Positions 1 to 12,871 of a DNA stretch of 64,000 nt are shown here, piece by piece (the first letter of the stretch is position 1; each line of letters starts with the position of its first letter). A program made the translations under genes and the position numbers. Origin of the DNA: Turritopsis dohrnii (taxonomy: Eukaryota > Cnidaria > Hydrozoa > Anthoathecata > Oceaniidae); NCBI GenBank assembly GCA_027922465.2, contig BQMF02000830.1, positions 1-64,000 on the forward strand, read 5' to 3'. A model generated the notes under the pieces. The model was given only the letters and a program-made list of their open reading frames with translations, was not told the origin of the DNA and made no database searches.

Positions 1-55
1 TCCGTAAGCAAGGAATACTTTGAAACCGTTCGTGTTTTTTTTGTTTTTTTTTTTT

Positions 56-1376
56 TCACTGTCCAAACCTAGACCAATTTTTGTCGATGGGAAAAAGCCA
101 CTCAAATCATTAATGTTCCCAACTTACATTCTTTTTATGATTTAACAGTCTAAACTAACACTATATTCATTGTATGCAAGTACTTTGCTTGAAAAGACTC
201 TAAAAGTGTAAAATATAAGCTCTAGTGAAAGGAATAATTAACATATGGCTAAATCGCAGATGCCAAGGTAGAAATGTTGTTTCATGTGAGTCTTATGCAA
301 CGTTCTTACGTTTTCCGTAGTTGTTTTAAAAATGGAAGCGAAGAAGCATGCGTAGATCTGTGAAAGTTTCTTTGTTGAATATATGGATATAGAAGAGGTT
401 GTAGTACGGCTGTAAAACTTAAAAGAATCAAGAACATTTATGATCCAAACTGATGATTTACGTGAAACTAATACTCTTAGTAGTTATTCGTGTTAAATAA
501 GCAGTTTTTGATGCTTCAAATCAGATATGGACGACTAGAAAAACGGTATGTTTACATCGATTTAAAAAAATGCGTAAGGTTTCTATTAGTCTTTCTGAAT
601 ATAATACAATTTTTTAATTCATGTTCCTTGATAAGCTACCCTGTTTTTATAAAGCTCTGGAATCATGAAGCACAGCTCATCTTCCTCATCAACTTCTACC
701 TATTTTATTTATCATTTGATGACCACTTTTTTAATTGACTAGTCGAAATCAAAATATTGTATGATTCTAAAATTTGTATACTATCAAGCTGACGATAAAA
801 AGGAAACACAGATATTTTTATTATTTCGCATGGCCAAGTAAAAGTTTTTATTATGATGTTCAGGTACAAACAACATAAAGATTTTCATACTGTATAGTTT
901 TAAAAGGAGTATTTTGAAACGTCCACGGAAGAGTGTTCTCTAATGGATTTTTAAACTGACGGTGTTCCTTTTTAAGCTTGATCTCCGGCAAAATTTTTCA
1001 AAGTCTCTTAACTTTTATGATGCTCTCGGGAATGTAATTAAATGAATTCGAAGTTATTACTTCTTAAGCACAGACTTTTCTTGACGCGTCAAACTTTTTA
1101 TTACTTAATTACTTCTTGAAGATTCTTTAGGGAATACAACTTTGAATTAAAATCTTTTTTAAAAAATCTCTAAATTGAAGGAAGACTGAAGTTTTATATG
1201 AGACAACAAAGTTTAATTGTTATCGTTGTTAAAAGGTAAAATGTAAAATACCGCAACATCATTCTGCATTATGCATATCTATTTAAAGCGTGAACTAACA
1301 TTCATTTCTTTCTGAAAAGCCTCCATAAAGTCTTCTAGTCATCTGCAGGAATACTTCTGCCCGGTGGGGCATCTTG
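56..1376 (+). mobile_element. Array 1 unit A (family 1, ~1.32 kb form)
   Basis: The unit runs from TCACTGTCC to the terminal hairpin, here with one changed base (GCCCGGTGGGGC). Bases 1-55 before it are a partial minisatellite copy and a T tract. Compared with units B and C it lacks the ~250-bp block that begins with 'ttactatttacgccaca' (2393 in unit B), so it is the short form. Confidence 0.85.
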
Positions 1377-1393
1377 TTTTGTTTTGTTTTTTT

Positions 1394-2969
1394 TCACTGT
1401 CCAAACCTAGACCAATTTTTGTCGATGGGAAATAGCCACTCAAATCATTAATGTTCCCAACTTACATTCTTTTTATGATTTAACAGTCTAAACTAACACT
1501 ATATTCATTGTATACAAGTACTTTGCTTGAAAAGACTCTAAAAGTGTAAAATATAAGCTCTAGTGAAAGTAATAATTAACATATGGCTAAATCGCAGATG
1601 CCAAGGTAGAAATGTTGTTTCATGTGATTCTTAGGCAACGTTCTTACGTTTTCCGTAGTTGTTTTAAAAATGGAGGCGAAGAAGCACGCTTAGATCTGAG
1701 AAAATTTCTTGGTTGAATATATGGATATAGAAGAGGTTATACGGATGTCAAACTTAAAAGAATCAAGAACATTTATGATCTAAACTGATAATCTACGTGA
1801 AACTAATACTCTTAGTAGTTATTCGTGATAAATAAGCAGTTTTCGATGCTTCAAATCAGATGTGAACGACTACAAAAACGGTATGCTTACGTCGATTTAA
1901 AAAAACGTGTAAGGTTTCTATTAGTCTTTTTCTAAATATAATACAATTTCCTATTTCGTGTTCCTAGGTAAGCCATCCTGTTTTTATAAAGCTCTGGAAT
2001 CTTGAAGCACAGCTCACCTTCCTCATCAGCTTATACCCATTTTATTAATCAATAGATGACCACTTTTTTAATTGACTAGTCGAATTTAAAATATTGTATG
2101 ATTCTAAAATTTGTTTACCATCAAGCTGACGATAAAAAGGAAGCACAGATATTTTTATTATTTCGCAAGGCCAAGTAAAAGTTTTTATTATGAAGTTCAG
2201 GTACAAACAACATAATGATTTTCATACTGTATAGTTTTAAAAGGAGTATTTTGAAACGTCCACGGAAGAGTGTTCTCTAATGGATTTTTAAACTGACGGT
2301 GTTCCTGTTTAAGCTTGATCTCCGGCAAAATTTTTCAAAGTCTCTTAACTTTTATGATGCTCTCGGGAATGTAATTAAATGAATTCGAAGTTATTACTAT
2401 TTACGCCACAGATTTTCCCTTCAAAACTTAATGTGACAAAGTTTTCATTACTTAATTACTTTTTGAAGATGCTTTAGGGAATATGGCTATGAATAAAAAA
2501 CTTTTTGAAAAAATCTCTAAATGATGCAAAACAGTGCAGTTTATATGAAATAACAAATATTACTTCTTTCACAGCTACAAGATAAACTGTAAAACACAAA
2601 GAACATCATACCACATCATGCATATTGTTTTAAACCGTGAACAAACATTCACCTTTTAAAGCACAGATTATTCTTAACGCGATAATCTTTTGATTAGTTA
2701 ATTGCTTCTTGAAGATGCTTTAGGGAGTGCAACTTCGAATGGAAATTTTTTTAAAAAATCTCTAAATTGATGCAAGACTGATATTTTATATGAAACAACA
2801 AATTTTAATAGTTATCGTAGCTAAAAGGTAAAATGTAAAATACTGCAAACATCATTCCGCATTATGCATATGGTTTTAAAGCGTGAACTAACACTCATTT
2901 CTTTCTGAAAAGGCTCCAGAAAGTCTTACAGTCATCCGCAGGAATACTTCTGCCCGGTAGGGCATCTTG
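1394..2969 (+). mobile_element. Array 1 unit B (family 1, ~1.57 kb form)
   Basis: Long-form unit. It holds an extra internal block at about 2393-2700 in which two related sub-segments ('ttaattactttttgaagatgctttagggaata' type) occur in tandem, so the long form looks like an internal duplication of the short form. The junction to the next unit is only TTTGTTTG plus T's, without minisatellite. Confidence 0.85.
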
Positions 2970-2984
2970 TTTGTTTGTTTTTTT

Positions 2985-4558
2985 TCACTGTCCAAACCTA
3001 GACCAATTTTTGTCGATGGGAAATAGCCACTCAAATCATTAATGTTCCCAACTTACATTCTTTTTATGATTTAACAGTCTAAACTCACACTATATTCATT
3101 GTATACATGTACTTTGCTTGAAAAGACTCTAAAAGTGTAAAATATAAGCTCTAGTGAAAGGAATAATTAACATATGGCTAAATCGCAGATGCCAAGTTAA
3201 AAATGTTGTTTCATGTGAGTCTTATGCAACCTTCTTACGTTTTCCGTAGTTGTTTTAAAAATGGAAGCGAAGAAGCATGCGTAGATCTGTGAAAGTTTCT
3301 TTGTTGAATATATGGATATAGAAGAGGTTGTAGTACGGCTGTCAAACTTAAAAGAATCAAAAACATTTATGATCCAAACTGATAATCTACGTGAAACTAA
3401 TATTCTTAGTAGTCATTCTTGATAAATAAGCAGTTCTTGATGCTTCAAAACAGATATGAACGACTACCAATAGGGTATGTTTATATCGATTTAATGCGTA
3501 AGGTTTCTATTAGTCTTGTTCTAAATATAATACAATTTTTTATTTCATGTTCCTAGGTAAGCTATCCTAATTTTATAAAGCTCTGGAATCTTGAAGCACA
3601 GCTCATCTTCCTCATCAGCTTATACCCATTTTATTAATCAATAGATGACCACTTTTTTAATTGACTAGTCGAATTTAAAATATTGTATGATTCTAAAATT
3701 TGTATACTATCAAGCTGACGATAAAAAGGAAACACAGATATTTTTATTATTTCGCAAGGCCAAGTAAAAGTTTTTATTATAAAGTTCAGGTACAAACAAC
3801 ATAAAGATTTTCATACTGTATAGTTTTAAAAGGAGTATTTTGAAGCGTCCACGGAAGAGTGTTCTCTAATGGATTTTTAAACTTACGGTGTTCCTTTTTA
3901 AGCTTGATCTCCGGCAAAATTTTTCAAAGTCTCTTAACTTTTATGATGCTCTCGGGAATGTAGTTAAATGAATTCGAAGTTATTACTATTTACGCCACAG
4001 ATTTTCCCTTCAAAACTTAATGTGACAAAGTTTTCATTACTTAATTACTTTTTGAAGATGCTTTAGGGAATATGACTATGAATAAAAAACTTTTTGAAAA
4101 AATCTCTAAATGATGCAAAACAGTGCAGTTTATATGAAATAACAAATATTACTTTATTCACAGCTACAAGATAAACTGTAAAACACAAAGAACATCATAC
4201 CACTTTATGCATATTGTTTTAAACCGTGAACAAACATTCACCTTTTAAAGCACAGATTATTCTTAACGCGATAATCTTTTAATTAGTTAATTGCTTCTTG
4301 AAGATGCTTTAGGGAGTGCAACTTCGAATGGAAATTTTTTTAAAAAATCTCTAAAATGATGCAAGACTGAAGTTTTATATGAAACAACAAAGTTTAATAG
4401 TTATCGTAGCTAAAAGGTAAAATGTGAAATACTGCAAACATCATTCCGCATTATGCATATAGTTTTAAAGCGTGAACTAACACTCATTTCTTTCTGAAAA
4501 GGCTCCAGAAAGTCTTCCAGTCATCCGCAGGAATACTTCTGCCCGGTAGGGCATCTTG
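2985..4558 (+). mobile_element. Array 1 unit C (family 1, ~1.57 kb form)
   Basis: Nearly colinear with unit B, including the duplicated internal block. Differences are scattered single bases and a small deletion near 3494 where other units have 'aaaaaa'. Confidence 0.85.
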
Positions 4559-4575
4559 TTTTTTTTCGTTTTTTT

Positions 4576-6567
4576 TCACTGTCCAAACCTAGACCAATTT
4601 TTGTCGATGGGAAATAGCCACTCAAATCATTAATGTTCCCAACTTACATTCTTTTTATGATTTAACAGTCTAAACTCACACTATATTCATTGTATACAAG
4701 TACTTTGCTTGAAAAGACTCTAAAAGTGTAAAAGATAAGCTCTAGTGAAAGGAATAATTAACATATGGCTAAATCGCAGATGCCAAGGTAGAAATGTTGT
4801 TTCATGTGAGTCTTATGCAACGTTCTTACGTTTTCCGTAGTTGTTTTAAAAATGGAAGCGAAGAAGCACGCGTAGATCTGAGAAAATTTCTTGGTTGAAT
4901 ATATGGATATAGAAGAGGTTATACGGCTGTGAAACTTAAAAGAATCAAGAACATTTATGATCCAAACTGATAATCTACGTGAAACTAATACTCTTAGTAG
5001 TTATTCGTGATAAATAAGCAGTTTTTGATGCTTCAAATCAGATATGAACGACTACAAAAACGGTATGCTTACATCGATTTAAAAAAATGCGTAAGGTTTC
5101 TACTAGTCTTTTTCTAAATATAATACAATTTTCTATTTCATGTTCCTAGGTAAGCTATCCTGTTTTTATAAAGCTCTGGAATCTTGAAGCACAGCTCATC
5201 TTCCTAATCAGCTTATACCCATTTTATTAATCAATAGATGACCACTTTTTTTATTGACTAGTCGAATTTAAAATATTGTATGATTCTAAAATTTGTATAC
5301 TATCAAGCTGACGATAAAAAGGACACACAGATATTTTTATTATTTCGCAAGGCCAAGTAAAAGTTTTTATTATGAAGTTCAGGTACAAACAACATAAAGA
5401 TTTTCATACTGTATAGTTTTAAAAGCAGTATTTTGAAACGTCCACGGAAGAGTGTTCTCTAATGGATTTTTAAACTGACGGTGTTCCTTTTTAAGCTTGA
5501 TCTCCGGCAAAATTTTTCAAAGTCTCTTAACTTTTATGATGCTCTCGGGAATGTAATTAAATGAATTCGAAGTTATTACATCTATATTTTACTGGTGGAA
5601 AACAGGTATAAACGATAAATTTGTTAAAATTATTAGTTAGTGTAAAAAGGGTCTAATCATAAACCACCAGAAATAAATTTATTAAAGACAAAAGAATTAT
5701 ACATTCGTGATATGAGCTGTATATGATTTTTTTATAAGAAAATGTTTTGTAAGACTATGTGTAGAAAAAAAACACGCGTTTCGAAAAAAAAAATATGTTT
5801 TTAATTATAATTTCATGAAACCAAAAATGAATTCAAACAAATAACTGCCTTTTCGAACTAGATCTTTGAAAGCCTTAATACAGAAACATATAGTGTATAG
5901 TTAGCTAACAACTGAGGTAATATGAAATTTTGAACTGATAAGCTTTACCGTCAAGAAAAGCAACATATCAAGTATTTTCAGTTAGCGTAATGAACTAAAA
6001 GTCCCATTTTTATGTAGGGCTATTTGATAAGAATTCATTCTTTCATGGATTAAGCTACAAAATATCAGATTATGTACTTTTGAAACAAAACGCAATCTAC
6101 TTTTAAATGTTTGTTACAGAAAAGCTTCCAAAATTCGAAGGCTGCGTTCCTTCATTAAATCTTACATTGCGCTATTATTAGAGTCTCGCAGTCTCTAAAT
6201 CACAGACTAATTGCCATTTCGGCCGGAGTAGGAGGAGGAGTAGTAGGAGTTGGAGTCCGCGGGTGTTTTAATACGGTATTCGCTATCGCTGCTACCGTAA
6301 TTACTTCTTGAAGATTCTTTAGGGAATACAACTTTGAATTAAATCCTTTTTTAAAAAATCTCTAAATTGAAGCAAGACTGAAGTTTTATATGAGACAACA
6401 AAGTTTAATTGTTATCGTTGTTAAAAGGTAAAATGTAAAATACCGCAACATCATTCTGCATTATGCATATCTTTTTAAAGCGTGAACTAATATCAGTTCT
6501 TTCTGAAATCTTTCTAGAAAGTCTTCCAGTCATCTGCAGGAATACTTCTGCCCGGTAGAGCATCTTG
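4576..6567 (+). mobile_element. Array 1 unit D (family 1 with nested insertion)
   Basis: Matches family 1 until about 5577. A ~720-bp foreign segment (5578-6297) then interrupts it, and the family-1 3' part resumes at 'taattacttcttgaag'. The terminal hairpin is slightly degraded (GCCCGGTAGAGC). Confidence 0.8.
5578..6297 (+). mobile_element. Nested element, left-truncated copy
   Basis: Corresponds to the right ~650-720 bp of the complete nested element at 8328-9071. It ends in GCTGCTACCG followed by TAA, and contains the same GGAG-rich tract near 6225-6260. The left end, about 95 bp in the complete copy, is missing along with adjacent family-1 sequence, so this is a deletion derivative of the same insertion. 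Confidence 0.7.
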
Positions 6568-6578
6568 TTTGTTTTTTT

Positions 6579-6670
6579 GTATTCCTGCGTAAGCAAGGAA
6601 TACTTTGAAACCGTTCGTGTTTTATGTATTCCTGCGTAAGCAAGGAATACTTTGAAACCGTTCGTGTTTT
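6579..6670 (+). repeat. Minisatellite, two ~46-bp copies
   Basis: Two copies of a unit starting GTATTCCTGCGTAAGCAAGG and ending CCGTTCGTGTTTT lie between units D and E. GTATTCCT and AGGAATAC inside each copy can form a hairpin. The first ten bases are the inverse of the 3' subterminal GCAGGAATAC of each unit. Confidence 0.85.
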
Positions 6671-6695
6671 TTTTGGTTTTTTTTTTCTTTTTTTT

Positions 6696-7218
6696 TCACT
6701 GTCCAAACCTAGACCAATTTTTGTCGATGGGAAATAGCCACTCAAATAATTAATGTTCCCAACTTACATTCTTTTTATGATTTAACAGTCTAAACTCACA
6801 CTATATTCATTGTATACAAGTACTTTGCTTGAAAAGACTCTAAAAGTGTAAAATATAAGCTCTAGTGAAAGGAATAATTAACATATGGCTAAATCGCAGA
6901 TGTCAAGGTAGAAATGTTGTTTCATGCGAGTCTTATTCAACGTTCTTACGTTTTTCGTAGTTGTTTTAAAAATGGAAGCGAAAAAGCACGCGTAGATCTG
7001 AGAAAATTTCTTTGTTGAATATATGGATATAGAAGAGGTTATACGGCTGTCAAACTTAAAAGAATCAAGAACATTTATGATCTAAACTGATAATCTACGT
7101 GAAACTAATACTCTTAGTAGTTATTCGTGATAAATAAGCAGTTTTCGATGCTTCAAATCAGATATGAACGACTACAAAAACGGTATGCTTACATTGTTTT
7201 AAAAAAATGGGCATCTTG
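6696..7218 (+). mobile_element. Array 1 unit E (internally deleted)
   Basis: The first ~510 bp match family 1, then the unit jumps at about 7208 directly to the last ten bases (GGGCATCTTG). About 1 kb or more of the interior and the hairpin's 5' arm are missing. It is followed at 7221 by a minisatellite copy and unit F. Confidence 0.8.
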
Positions 7219-7285
7219 TTGTATTCCTGCGTAAGCAAGGAATACTTTGAAACCGTTCGTGTTTTTTTTGTTTTTTTTTTTTTTT

Positions 7286-9341
7286 TCACTGTCCAAACCT
7301 AGACCAATTTTTGTCGATGGGAAATAGCCACTCAAATCATTAATGTTCCCAACTTACATTCTTTTTATGATTTAACTGTCTAAACTCACACTATATTCAT
7401 TGTATACAAGTACTTTGCTTGAAAAGACTCTAAAAGTGTAAAATATAAGCTCTAGTGAAAGGAATAATTAACATATGGCTAAATCGCAGATGCCAAGGTA
7501 GAATGTTGTTTCATGTGAGTTTTATGCAACGTTCATACGTTTTCCGTAGTTGTTTTCAAAAAGGAAGCGAAGAAGCACGCGTAAATCTGAGAAAATTTCT
7601 TGGTTGAATATATGGATATAGAAGAGGTTATACGGCTGTCAAACTTAAAAGAATCAAGAACATTTATGATCCAAATTGATAATCTACGTGAAACTAATAC
7701 TCTTAGTAGTTATTCGTGATAAATAAGCAGTTTTTGATGCTTCAAATCAGATATGAACGACTACAAAAACGGTATGCTTACATCGATTTAAAAAAATGCG
7801 TAAGGTTTCTATTAGTCTTTTTCTAAATATAATACAATTTTCTATTTTATGTTCCTAGGTAAGCTATCCTGTTTTTATAAAGCTCTGGAATCATGAAGCA
7901 CAGCTCATCTTCCTCATCAGCTTATACCCATTTTATTAAGCAATAGATGACCACTCTTTTAATTGACTAGTCGAATTTAAAATATTGTATGATTCTAAAA
8001 TTTGTATACTATCAAGCTGACGATAAAAAGGAAACACAGATATTTTTATTATTTCGCAAGGCCAAGTAAAAGTTTTTATTATGAAGTTCATGTACAAACA
8101 ACATAAAGATTTTCTTACTGTATAGTTTTAAAAGGAGTATTTTGAAACGTCCACGGAAGAGTGTTCTCTAATGGATTTTTAAACTGACGGTGTTCCTTTT
8201 TAAGCTTGATCTCCGGCAAAATTTTTCAAAGTCTCTTAACTTTTATGATGCTCTCGGGAATGTAATTAAATGAATTCGAAGTTTAAGCACAGACTTTTCT
8301 TGACGCGAAAAACTTTTTATTACTTAACAAGAGCCAGATGGCGCAAAACGGTAGCAGCAATTTTACTTAAAGTTATGAAAAGTTACTACAAAGTTCTTTG
8401 AGGCTTGTGTTTTTTTATACTTCACTGGTGGAAAACAGGCATAAACGATAAATTTGTTAAAATTATTAGTTAGTGTAAAAAGGGTCTAATCATAAACCAC
8501 CAGAAATTAATTTATTAAAGACAAAAGAATTATACATGCATGATATGAGCTGTATATGATTTTTTTATAAGAAAATTTTTTTACTTATAATTTCATGAAA
8601 CCAAAAATGAATTCAAACAAATAACTGCCTTTTCGAACTAGATCTTTGAAAGCCTTAATACAGAAACATATAGTGTATAGTTTGCTAACAACTGAGGTAA
8701 TATGAAATTTTGAACTGATAAGCTTTACCGTCAAGAAAAGCAACATATCAAGTATTTTCAGTTAGCGTAATGAACTAAAAGTCCCATTTTTATGTAGGGC
8801 TATTTGATAAGAATTCATTCTTTCATGGATTAAGCTACAAAATATCAGATTATGTACTTTTGAAACAAAACGCAATCTACTTTTAAATGTTTGTTACCGA
8901 AAAGCTTCCAAAATTCAAAGGCTGCGTTCCTTCACTAAAACTTACATTGCGTTATTAGTAGAGTCTCGCAGACTCTAAATCACAGACTAATTGCCATTTC
9001 CGCCGGAGTAGGAGGAGTAGTAGTAGGAGTCCGCGGGTGTTTTAATACGGTATTCGCTATCGCTGCTACCGTAATTACTTCTTGAAGATTCTTTAGGGAA
9101 TACAACTTTGAATTAAAATCTTTTTAAAAAAATCTCTAAATTGAAGCAAGACTGAAGTTTTATATGAGACAACAAAGTTTAATTGTTATCGTTGTTAAAA
9201 GGTAAAATGTAAAATACCGCAACATCATTCTGCATTATGCATATCTTTTTAAAGCGTGAACTAATATCAGTTCTTTCTGAAATCTCTCTAGAAAGTCTTC
9301 CAGTCATCTGCAGGAATACTTCTGCCCGGTAGGGCATCTTG
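7286..9341 (+). mobile_element. Array 1 unit F (family 1 with complete nested insertion)
   Basis: Last unit of the + array, with intact 5' start and 3' hairpin. Family-1 sequence is interrupted at 8328-9071 by the nested element. After 9341 the sequence changes to unrelated T-rich DNA, so this is the outer 3' edge of array 1. Confidence 0.85.
8328..9071 (+). mobile_element. Nested ~744-bp element in unit F, TAA duplicated
   Basis: Units without the insertion read ATTACTTAATTACTTC here. Unit F reads ATTACTTAA, then CAAGAGCCAGATGG ... GCTGCTACCG, then TAATTACTTC, giving a 3-bp TAA duplication. ACGGTAGCAGC near the left end is inverted as GCTGCTACCGT at the right end. No coding capacity. A TAA target and subterminal inverted repeats would suit a PIF/Harbinger-type MITE, but the left inverted repeat is ~20 bp internal, so the class is uncertain. 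Confidence 0.6.
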
Positions 9342-10196
9342 TTTTTTTTGCTTTTGTCGTAATAGTTGTCTTAATTTCTTTTAATCGATTTCTTTTAATC
9401 TATTTTAATCTGATCGAACGTTTTTTTTTATTCTCTTTATTCATTTAGCACGTGCATTTTTTCTCTCCTCCCGTGTGAACGTTTTAAGAAGAGAAACCAT
9501 TTTCGACCTGTTTGATAGCACCCATGTTTGAGCGCGTAACTTTTTTAAAAAAGCTTTTTTACAAAAGCTAATAAAAAGTGGAAGTTCTTCTTCCTACGTT
9601 TTAAGTGTATTGTTGTACTGATCAACGATTGGTTTTAAAAAATAAATAAGTCACACATAATGAAAAGCCTGAAAAATAGTTAATGTAACACTGATGTAAC
9701 ACTGACTGCACACCAGAGGTTGTGACTTCGAATCTTTTCCAAGTTGTATGAGCCGTTTATAAAGTAATTTGCCGTTTATTGATACAGTGATACACAGAGC
9801 AGGTGGATATGGGCGGCGAGCGACGCCGCCTTGGCGGCTAGTAAAGATATATTTCAGTATTTCCAAAATTTACATTTGGCTCTTCACCTGAAAATTCTGT
9901 ATGTGATATATATGCAGTGTATAAGAAAGATCCTATATAAATGACCTAGTGGTATACTTCGAAAACATTGTAGCCGGTGTAGGTAATGTAGAGCTAGAAG
10001 GAGATATTGTGAGAATCATGATTGGAACCGAAAGATTGAACTATGCTAGATTAGACGATGAGAGCAAAAATCGGAATTGCTTGTCAAGTAATAAACCTGC
10101 ATGATAATACTAAAACGTAGAGACAAAGCACTCGCTAGGATAAGTAGCAAGTAGTTAAGGACTAGAAAAGAAGAGGCTAAATACTACTTCAGGCTC
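9342..10196. other. Gene-free spacer
   Basis: AT-rich sequence with T-rich tracts (9340-9450) and one short GC-rich patch at 9810-9840. I see no coding region, RNA gene or clear terminal repeat in it. Confidence 0.6.
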
Positions 10197-10667
10197 CTAG
10201 CGAGAGCTTTGTCGAAGAAATAGTCTTTTGTTTTTTGGCAGAAATCTATATATGTTGTTACGGCAAGTAGCAGGGAGCTCATTGAAAATTTTTGGAGCTT
10301 CAAATTCAAAGGTGCCATTAATATTTAACGTTTCGCGCAATTTAGTTCCACCAATTTGATTGTTTCGGGTTTTAGTCTGTACGTATTTTTCCATTGGTAT
10401 GAATTTTGGCCAATCATTCATATTCACAGACTTCCATGCAAGTTTAGCCAAACTATATTCTGAGCGTTCTTTGACCGGAAGCCATTTCATGTCGATAACG
10501 TCGGATCGGCGAGAGTAGCTCTTCCGGACGAAACTGGCTGTGGCGTTCTGGACTTTTTGTAGCTGGTTGAAGAGATACGATGGTGCGTTCTGGATGATAG
10601 CATTACCATAGTCTAATTTACTCAAGACAAGAGTTTCTGCGAGTTGACGTCGTAGGCGGTATGGCAT
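10197..10667 (-). pseudogene. LINE (CR1/Jockey-type) reverse transcriptase C-terminal fragment
   Basis: About 156 residues resemble the region just after the reverse transcriptase palm in CR1/Jockey-like non-LTR retrotransposons. Visible marks are VLSKLDYGNAII, LQKVQNATASFVRK and MKWLPVKERSEYSLAKLAWK, then an ending without any endonuclease. The reading frame is open to its stop. Upstream (higher coordinates) coding is lost exactly where a small CCCAG-ended MITE begins at 10672, and no catalytic FADD motif is present. It is therefore a 5'-truncated dead copy. Confidence 0.8.
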
Positions 10668-10671
10668 CTTT

Positions 10672-10803
10672 CCCAGTGGTGGGCAAAATATTTAAAAAGC
10701 CAATGCGAGAAGTGCAATTGTATTGAAATCCTGTGTAAACTTGTACGACTTTCTATGGAAATGCACTCATCCACAGTAGTTTTCAAAGAATTTGCCCGCT
10801 GGG
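10672..10803. mobile_element. 132-bp TIR MITE (CCCAG-GGGCA family), copy 1
   Basis: Begins CCCAGTGGTGGGCA and ends TGCCCGCTGGG. A sister copy at 40137-40257 has perfect 11-bp inverted ends (CCCAGCGGGCA) and shares inner sequence such as GGAAAT.CACTC and AAACAAATGTGC-like ends. TT flanks both copies on both sides. It cuts into the LINE fragment. Confidence 0.65.
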
Positions 10804-10812
10804 TTACAATCT

Positions 10813-10950
10813 TTGCCTCGTTTCTGAACATTATAATTATGACGTTTTTTTGATGATAATAGTGGTCATAAAAGTTTATAACCCTCAAGACATTACGTCT
10901 TTTTTTTATCATGCATAGAAACGTCACTATTATACTTAGAAACGAGGCAA
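10813..10950. mobile_element. 138-bp inverted-repeat MITE
   Basis: TTGCCTCGTTTCT at the left end is inverted as AGAAACGAGGCAA at the right end. Inner ATTATAATTATGACGT and ACGTCACTATTATA are also imperfectly inverted, so the whole segment can fold. It lies ten bases from the previous MITE. Confidence 0.6.
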
Positions 10951-11275
10951 TGGTTGTCAAGATCGTAAGTGACGTAATTTTATGAAAAAGGTCTATTATT
11001 GTTTGCAGACGTGTATCACAAAGGGGAATGACCTGAGAAAATCAATGACATATACTTGTTTCTTACTTCGAAACAACGTTCACTGAACACCAGAGTGGTG
11101 GCTACTTAAATAACGTCCACGGAGCACTGAAGTATTGGCTATAATCAAATGGTTTAAATTAGCGATCTGCACATGACCAGACGGACGACTAGAAATCTCT
11201 TTCAACTATTTCAAAATATACTTTGGATCAGTTTGAATGCTCCTATCCGAGCTGGAGTACTACCATTATGAATTA

Positions 11276-11446
11276 TGACGTTTCACCCCTCTAAATAAAG
11301 CTCAGTCCTCTTTAAACGCGTGCCTATCATGTCCTCAAGAGGTTTTGTATTGAAAATTTCGTATTACTATAATTAGTATAATTATCAAGGGAATAAGAAG
11401 CGTGCGTGAAAGGGTGACTGGGTTCTAATTAGAGGGGTAAAACGTC
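11276..11446. mobile_element. ~171-bp inverted-repeat MITE
   Basis: TGACGTTTCACCCCTCTAA on the left is inverted with one mismatch as TTAGAGGGGTAAAACGTCA on the right. No coding capacity; I do not recognise the family. Confidence 0.55.
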
Positions 11447-11594
11447 ACAAGCAAAGCTGAGCTCGAACATTTATAAGAACCTTCAGTTAAGGCTTTTACT
11501 TGTCTCGATATATATGAAAAGTCTTTTCTTTTGTCATTACTGCTCTTCATTAAACACAAGACTGCTTTCACAAAAACACTTTAAGTGTACAAAC

Positions 11595-12190
11595 ACTTTC
11601 GCGATCAGAAAGTTTCGCGAGAATCAAAACTCGCGAAATTTTGGGCGTAAACTTTCGCGACTTAGACACAAAAATGTTTTTCGCGAGCATGAACTTTCGC
11701 GAATGAACCATCTAAGAACATAACATAACATAAACTTTCGCGAAAAGGCAGGGTTTTTCCAAGAAAAACAATGCACCCTTCCCAAATTCATGTTTATATG
11801 GTACATTTTGGCCGAGTTGTCCATACGGGACTCGTTTCTATGCTTATAATTATAATTTTCCCACTGCGGTTTGAAAATGATCAAAATCTATAACTTAATA
11901 ATTACCAGATAACAAAAGAGTACATCAAAACGAGGCCCATATGGACGATATAACATATAAAAACGAATTTGGGAAAGGTCTATTGTTTTTTCACGCTACA
12001 AGTAAATGTCTTTAATGAAAAATTTAAATCCTGCATTTTGAATTTGGTTATCTAAGCATTTTTGTTTCGAAAAAAAAAAAAAAAAAAAAAAAAACACGTA
12101 CAAAAATACGTAATCTTTCGCGAATTGCTTAGTTAAGTTTTGAAAGTATAAACTTTCGCGAAAAAGGCCAAAATCGCGAAAGTTTCTGCA
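11595..12190. repeat. CGCGAAA-motif-rich segment
   Basis: The palindromic core TTCGCGAA / CTTTCGCGA occurs about eleven times at 11595-11745 and 12115-12190, in both orientations, separated by AT-rich DNA that includes a ~25-base A run near 12069-12093. Related clusters occur at 13676-13810 and 53775-53805. Apparent short reading frames here are by-products of the repeats. Confidence 0.6.
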
Positions 12191-12871
12191 CGGTTGTCTT
12201 AAAAGGTTTTTTTCCCCAAACTTTATGAAGGATAAACATATAGGTTTACTTTCGTTTTGAGAACGAGACATTAATAACATTTTGCTCGTTTAACACAGAC
12301 ACAAATAACAAAGTTTTGACCAGAACTTTTAATGATCGAACTTACAAGAAAGGATGTTTTCTAGCTGCGAACTCTTTAAGGAATTTTGATTATGGTTTAT
12401 GAAAGAAATAACACTTTTCAAAGAGAGGTTATCTTTTAAAATATGACAAAACTGTTACAAATACAGGTGTCCTTTACATTTCGTGAAAAAAATAATTTTT
12501 ATTTACAAAAAAGTAAAATGTTCATGGAATTTCATTTAAAAGAGATTCGATTCATAAAAAAATACAGACCACCTAGAATCCTGTGTCAAAAACCAGGGAA
12601 AGTTTTTGTGGGTATTTAATCATCATTAGAAGTATACATGCTTTTATTTATATGAAACCTACATTTAAAAAATGTAAAGAAACCGAATAAGAAACTTTGA
12701 AAACTAGAACCGCCACCAATTTTCTTATATATATATATAAAAAAACTTATTCCAGGTAAATTATATATATTATAACCTCTAGTATATGTTTTTGCAGTTT
12801 GTAAAAGATACTTTGCACCAAAAAAGCGTTCATGAAAAAAGAATTATCCAAAGTGCCAACACAAGTTATCA

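Larger units (their letters stand above)
1..9341 (+). repeat. Array 1: six head-to-tail family-1 units, Helentron-like
   Basis: Six units share the same beginning (TCACTGTCCAAACCTAGACC) and the same end (CTTCTGCCCGGTAGGGCATCTTG region, a GCCC/GGGC hairpin followed by ATCTTG). They are joined through T-rich linkers, some of which hold a ~46-bp minisatellite. Units start near 56, 1394, 2985, 4576, 6696 and 7286. No open reading frame of any length is conserved among them, so they are non-coding and non-autonomous. The pairing of a 5' GTATTCCTGC with a 3' GCAGGAATAC just inside the final hairpin matches the asymmetric terminal inverted repeats known for Helentron/Helitron2 elements. That class assignment is inference; the repeat structure is directly visible. 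Confidence 0.85.

Noticed and set aside
1..9341. Possible CRISPR-like or centromeric satellite array
   Set aside because: Units are 0.5-2 kb, bounded by defined termini with hairpins and separated by T tracts, and a solitary family-2 copy exists elsewhere. This points to mobile elements rather than CRISPR or satellite DNA.
9720..9760. Weak pol III B-box-like sequence (GATTCGAAGTC) suggesting a SINE
   Set aside because: No matching A box, tail or second copy was found.
9651..9866. 71-residue open frame on the minus strand with a GC-rich patch
   Set aside because: Composition is not protein-like, there is no homology I recognise, and it lies in a repeat-rich spacer.
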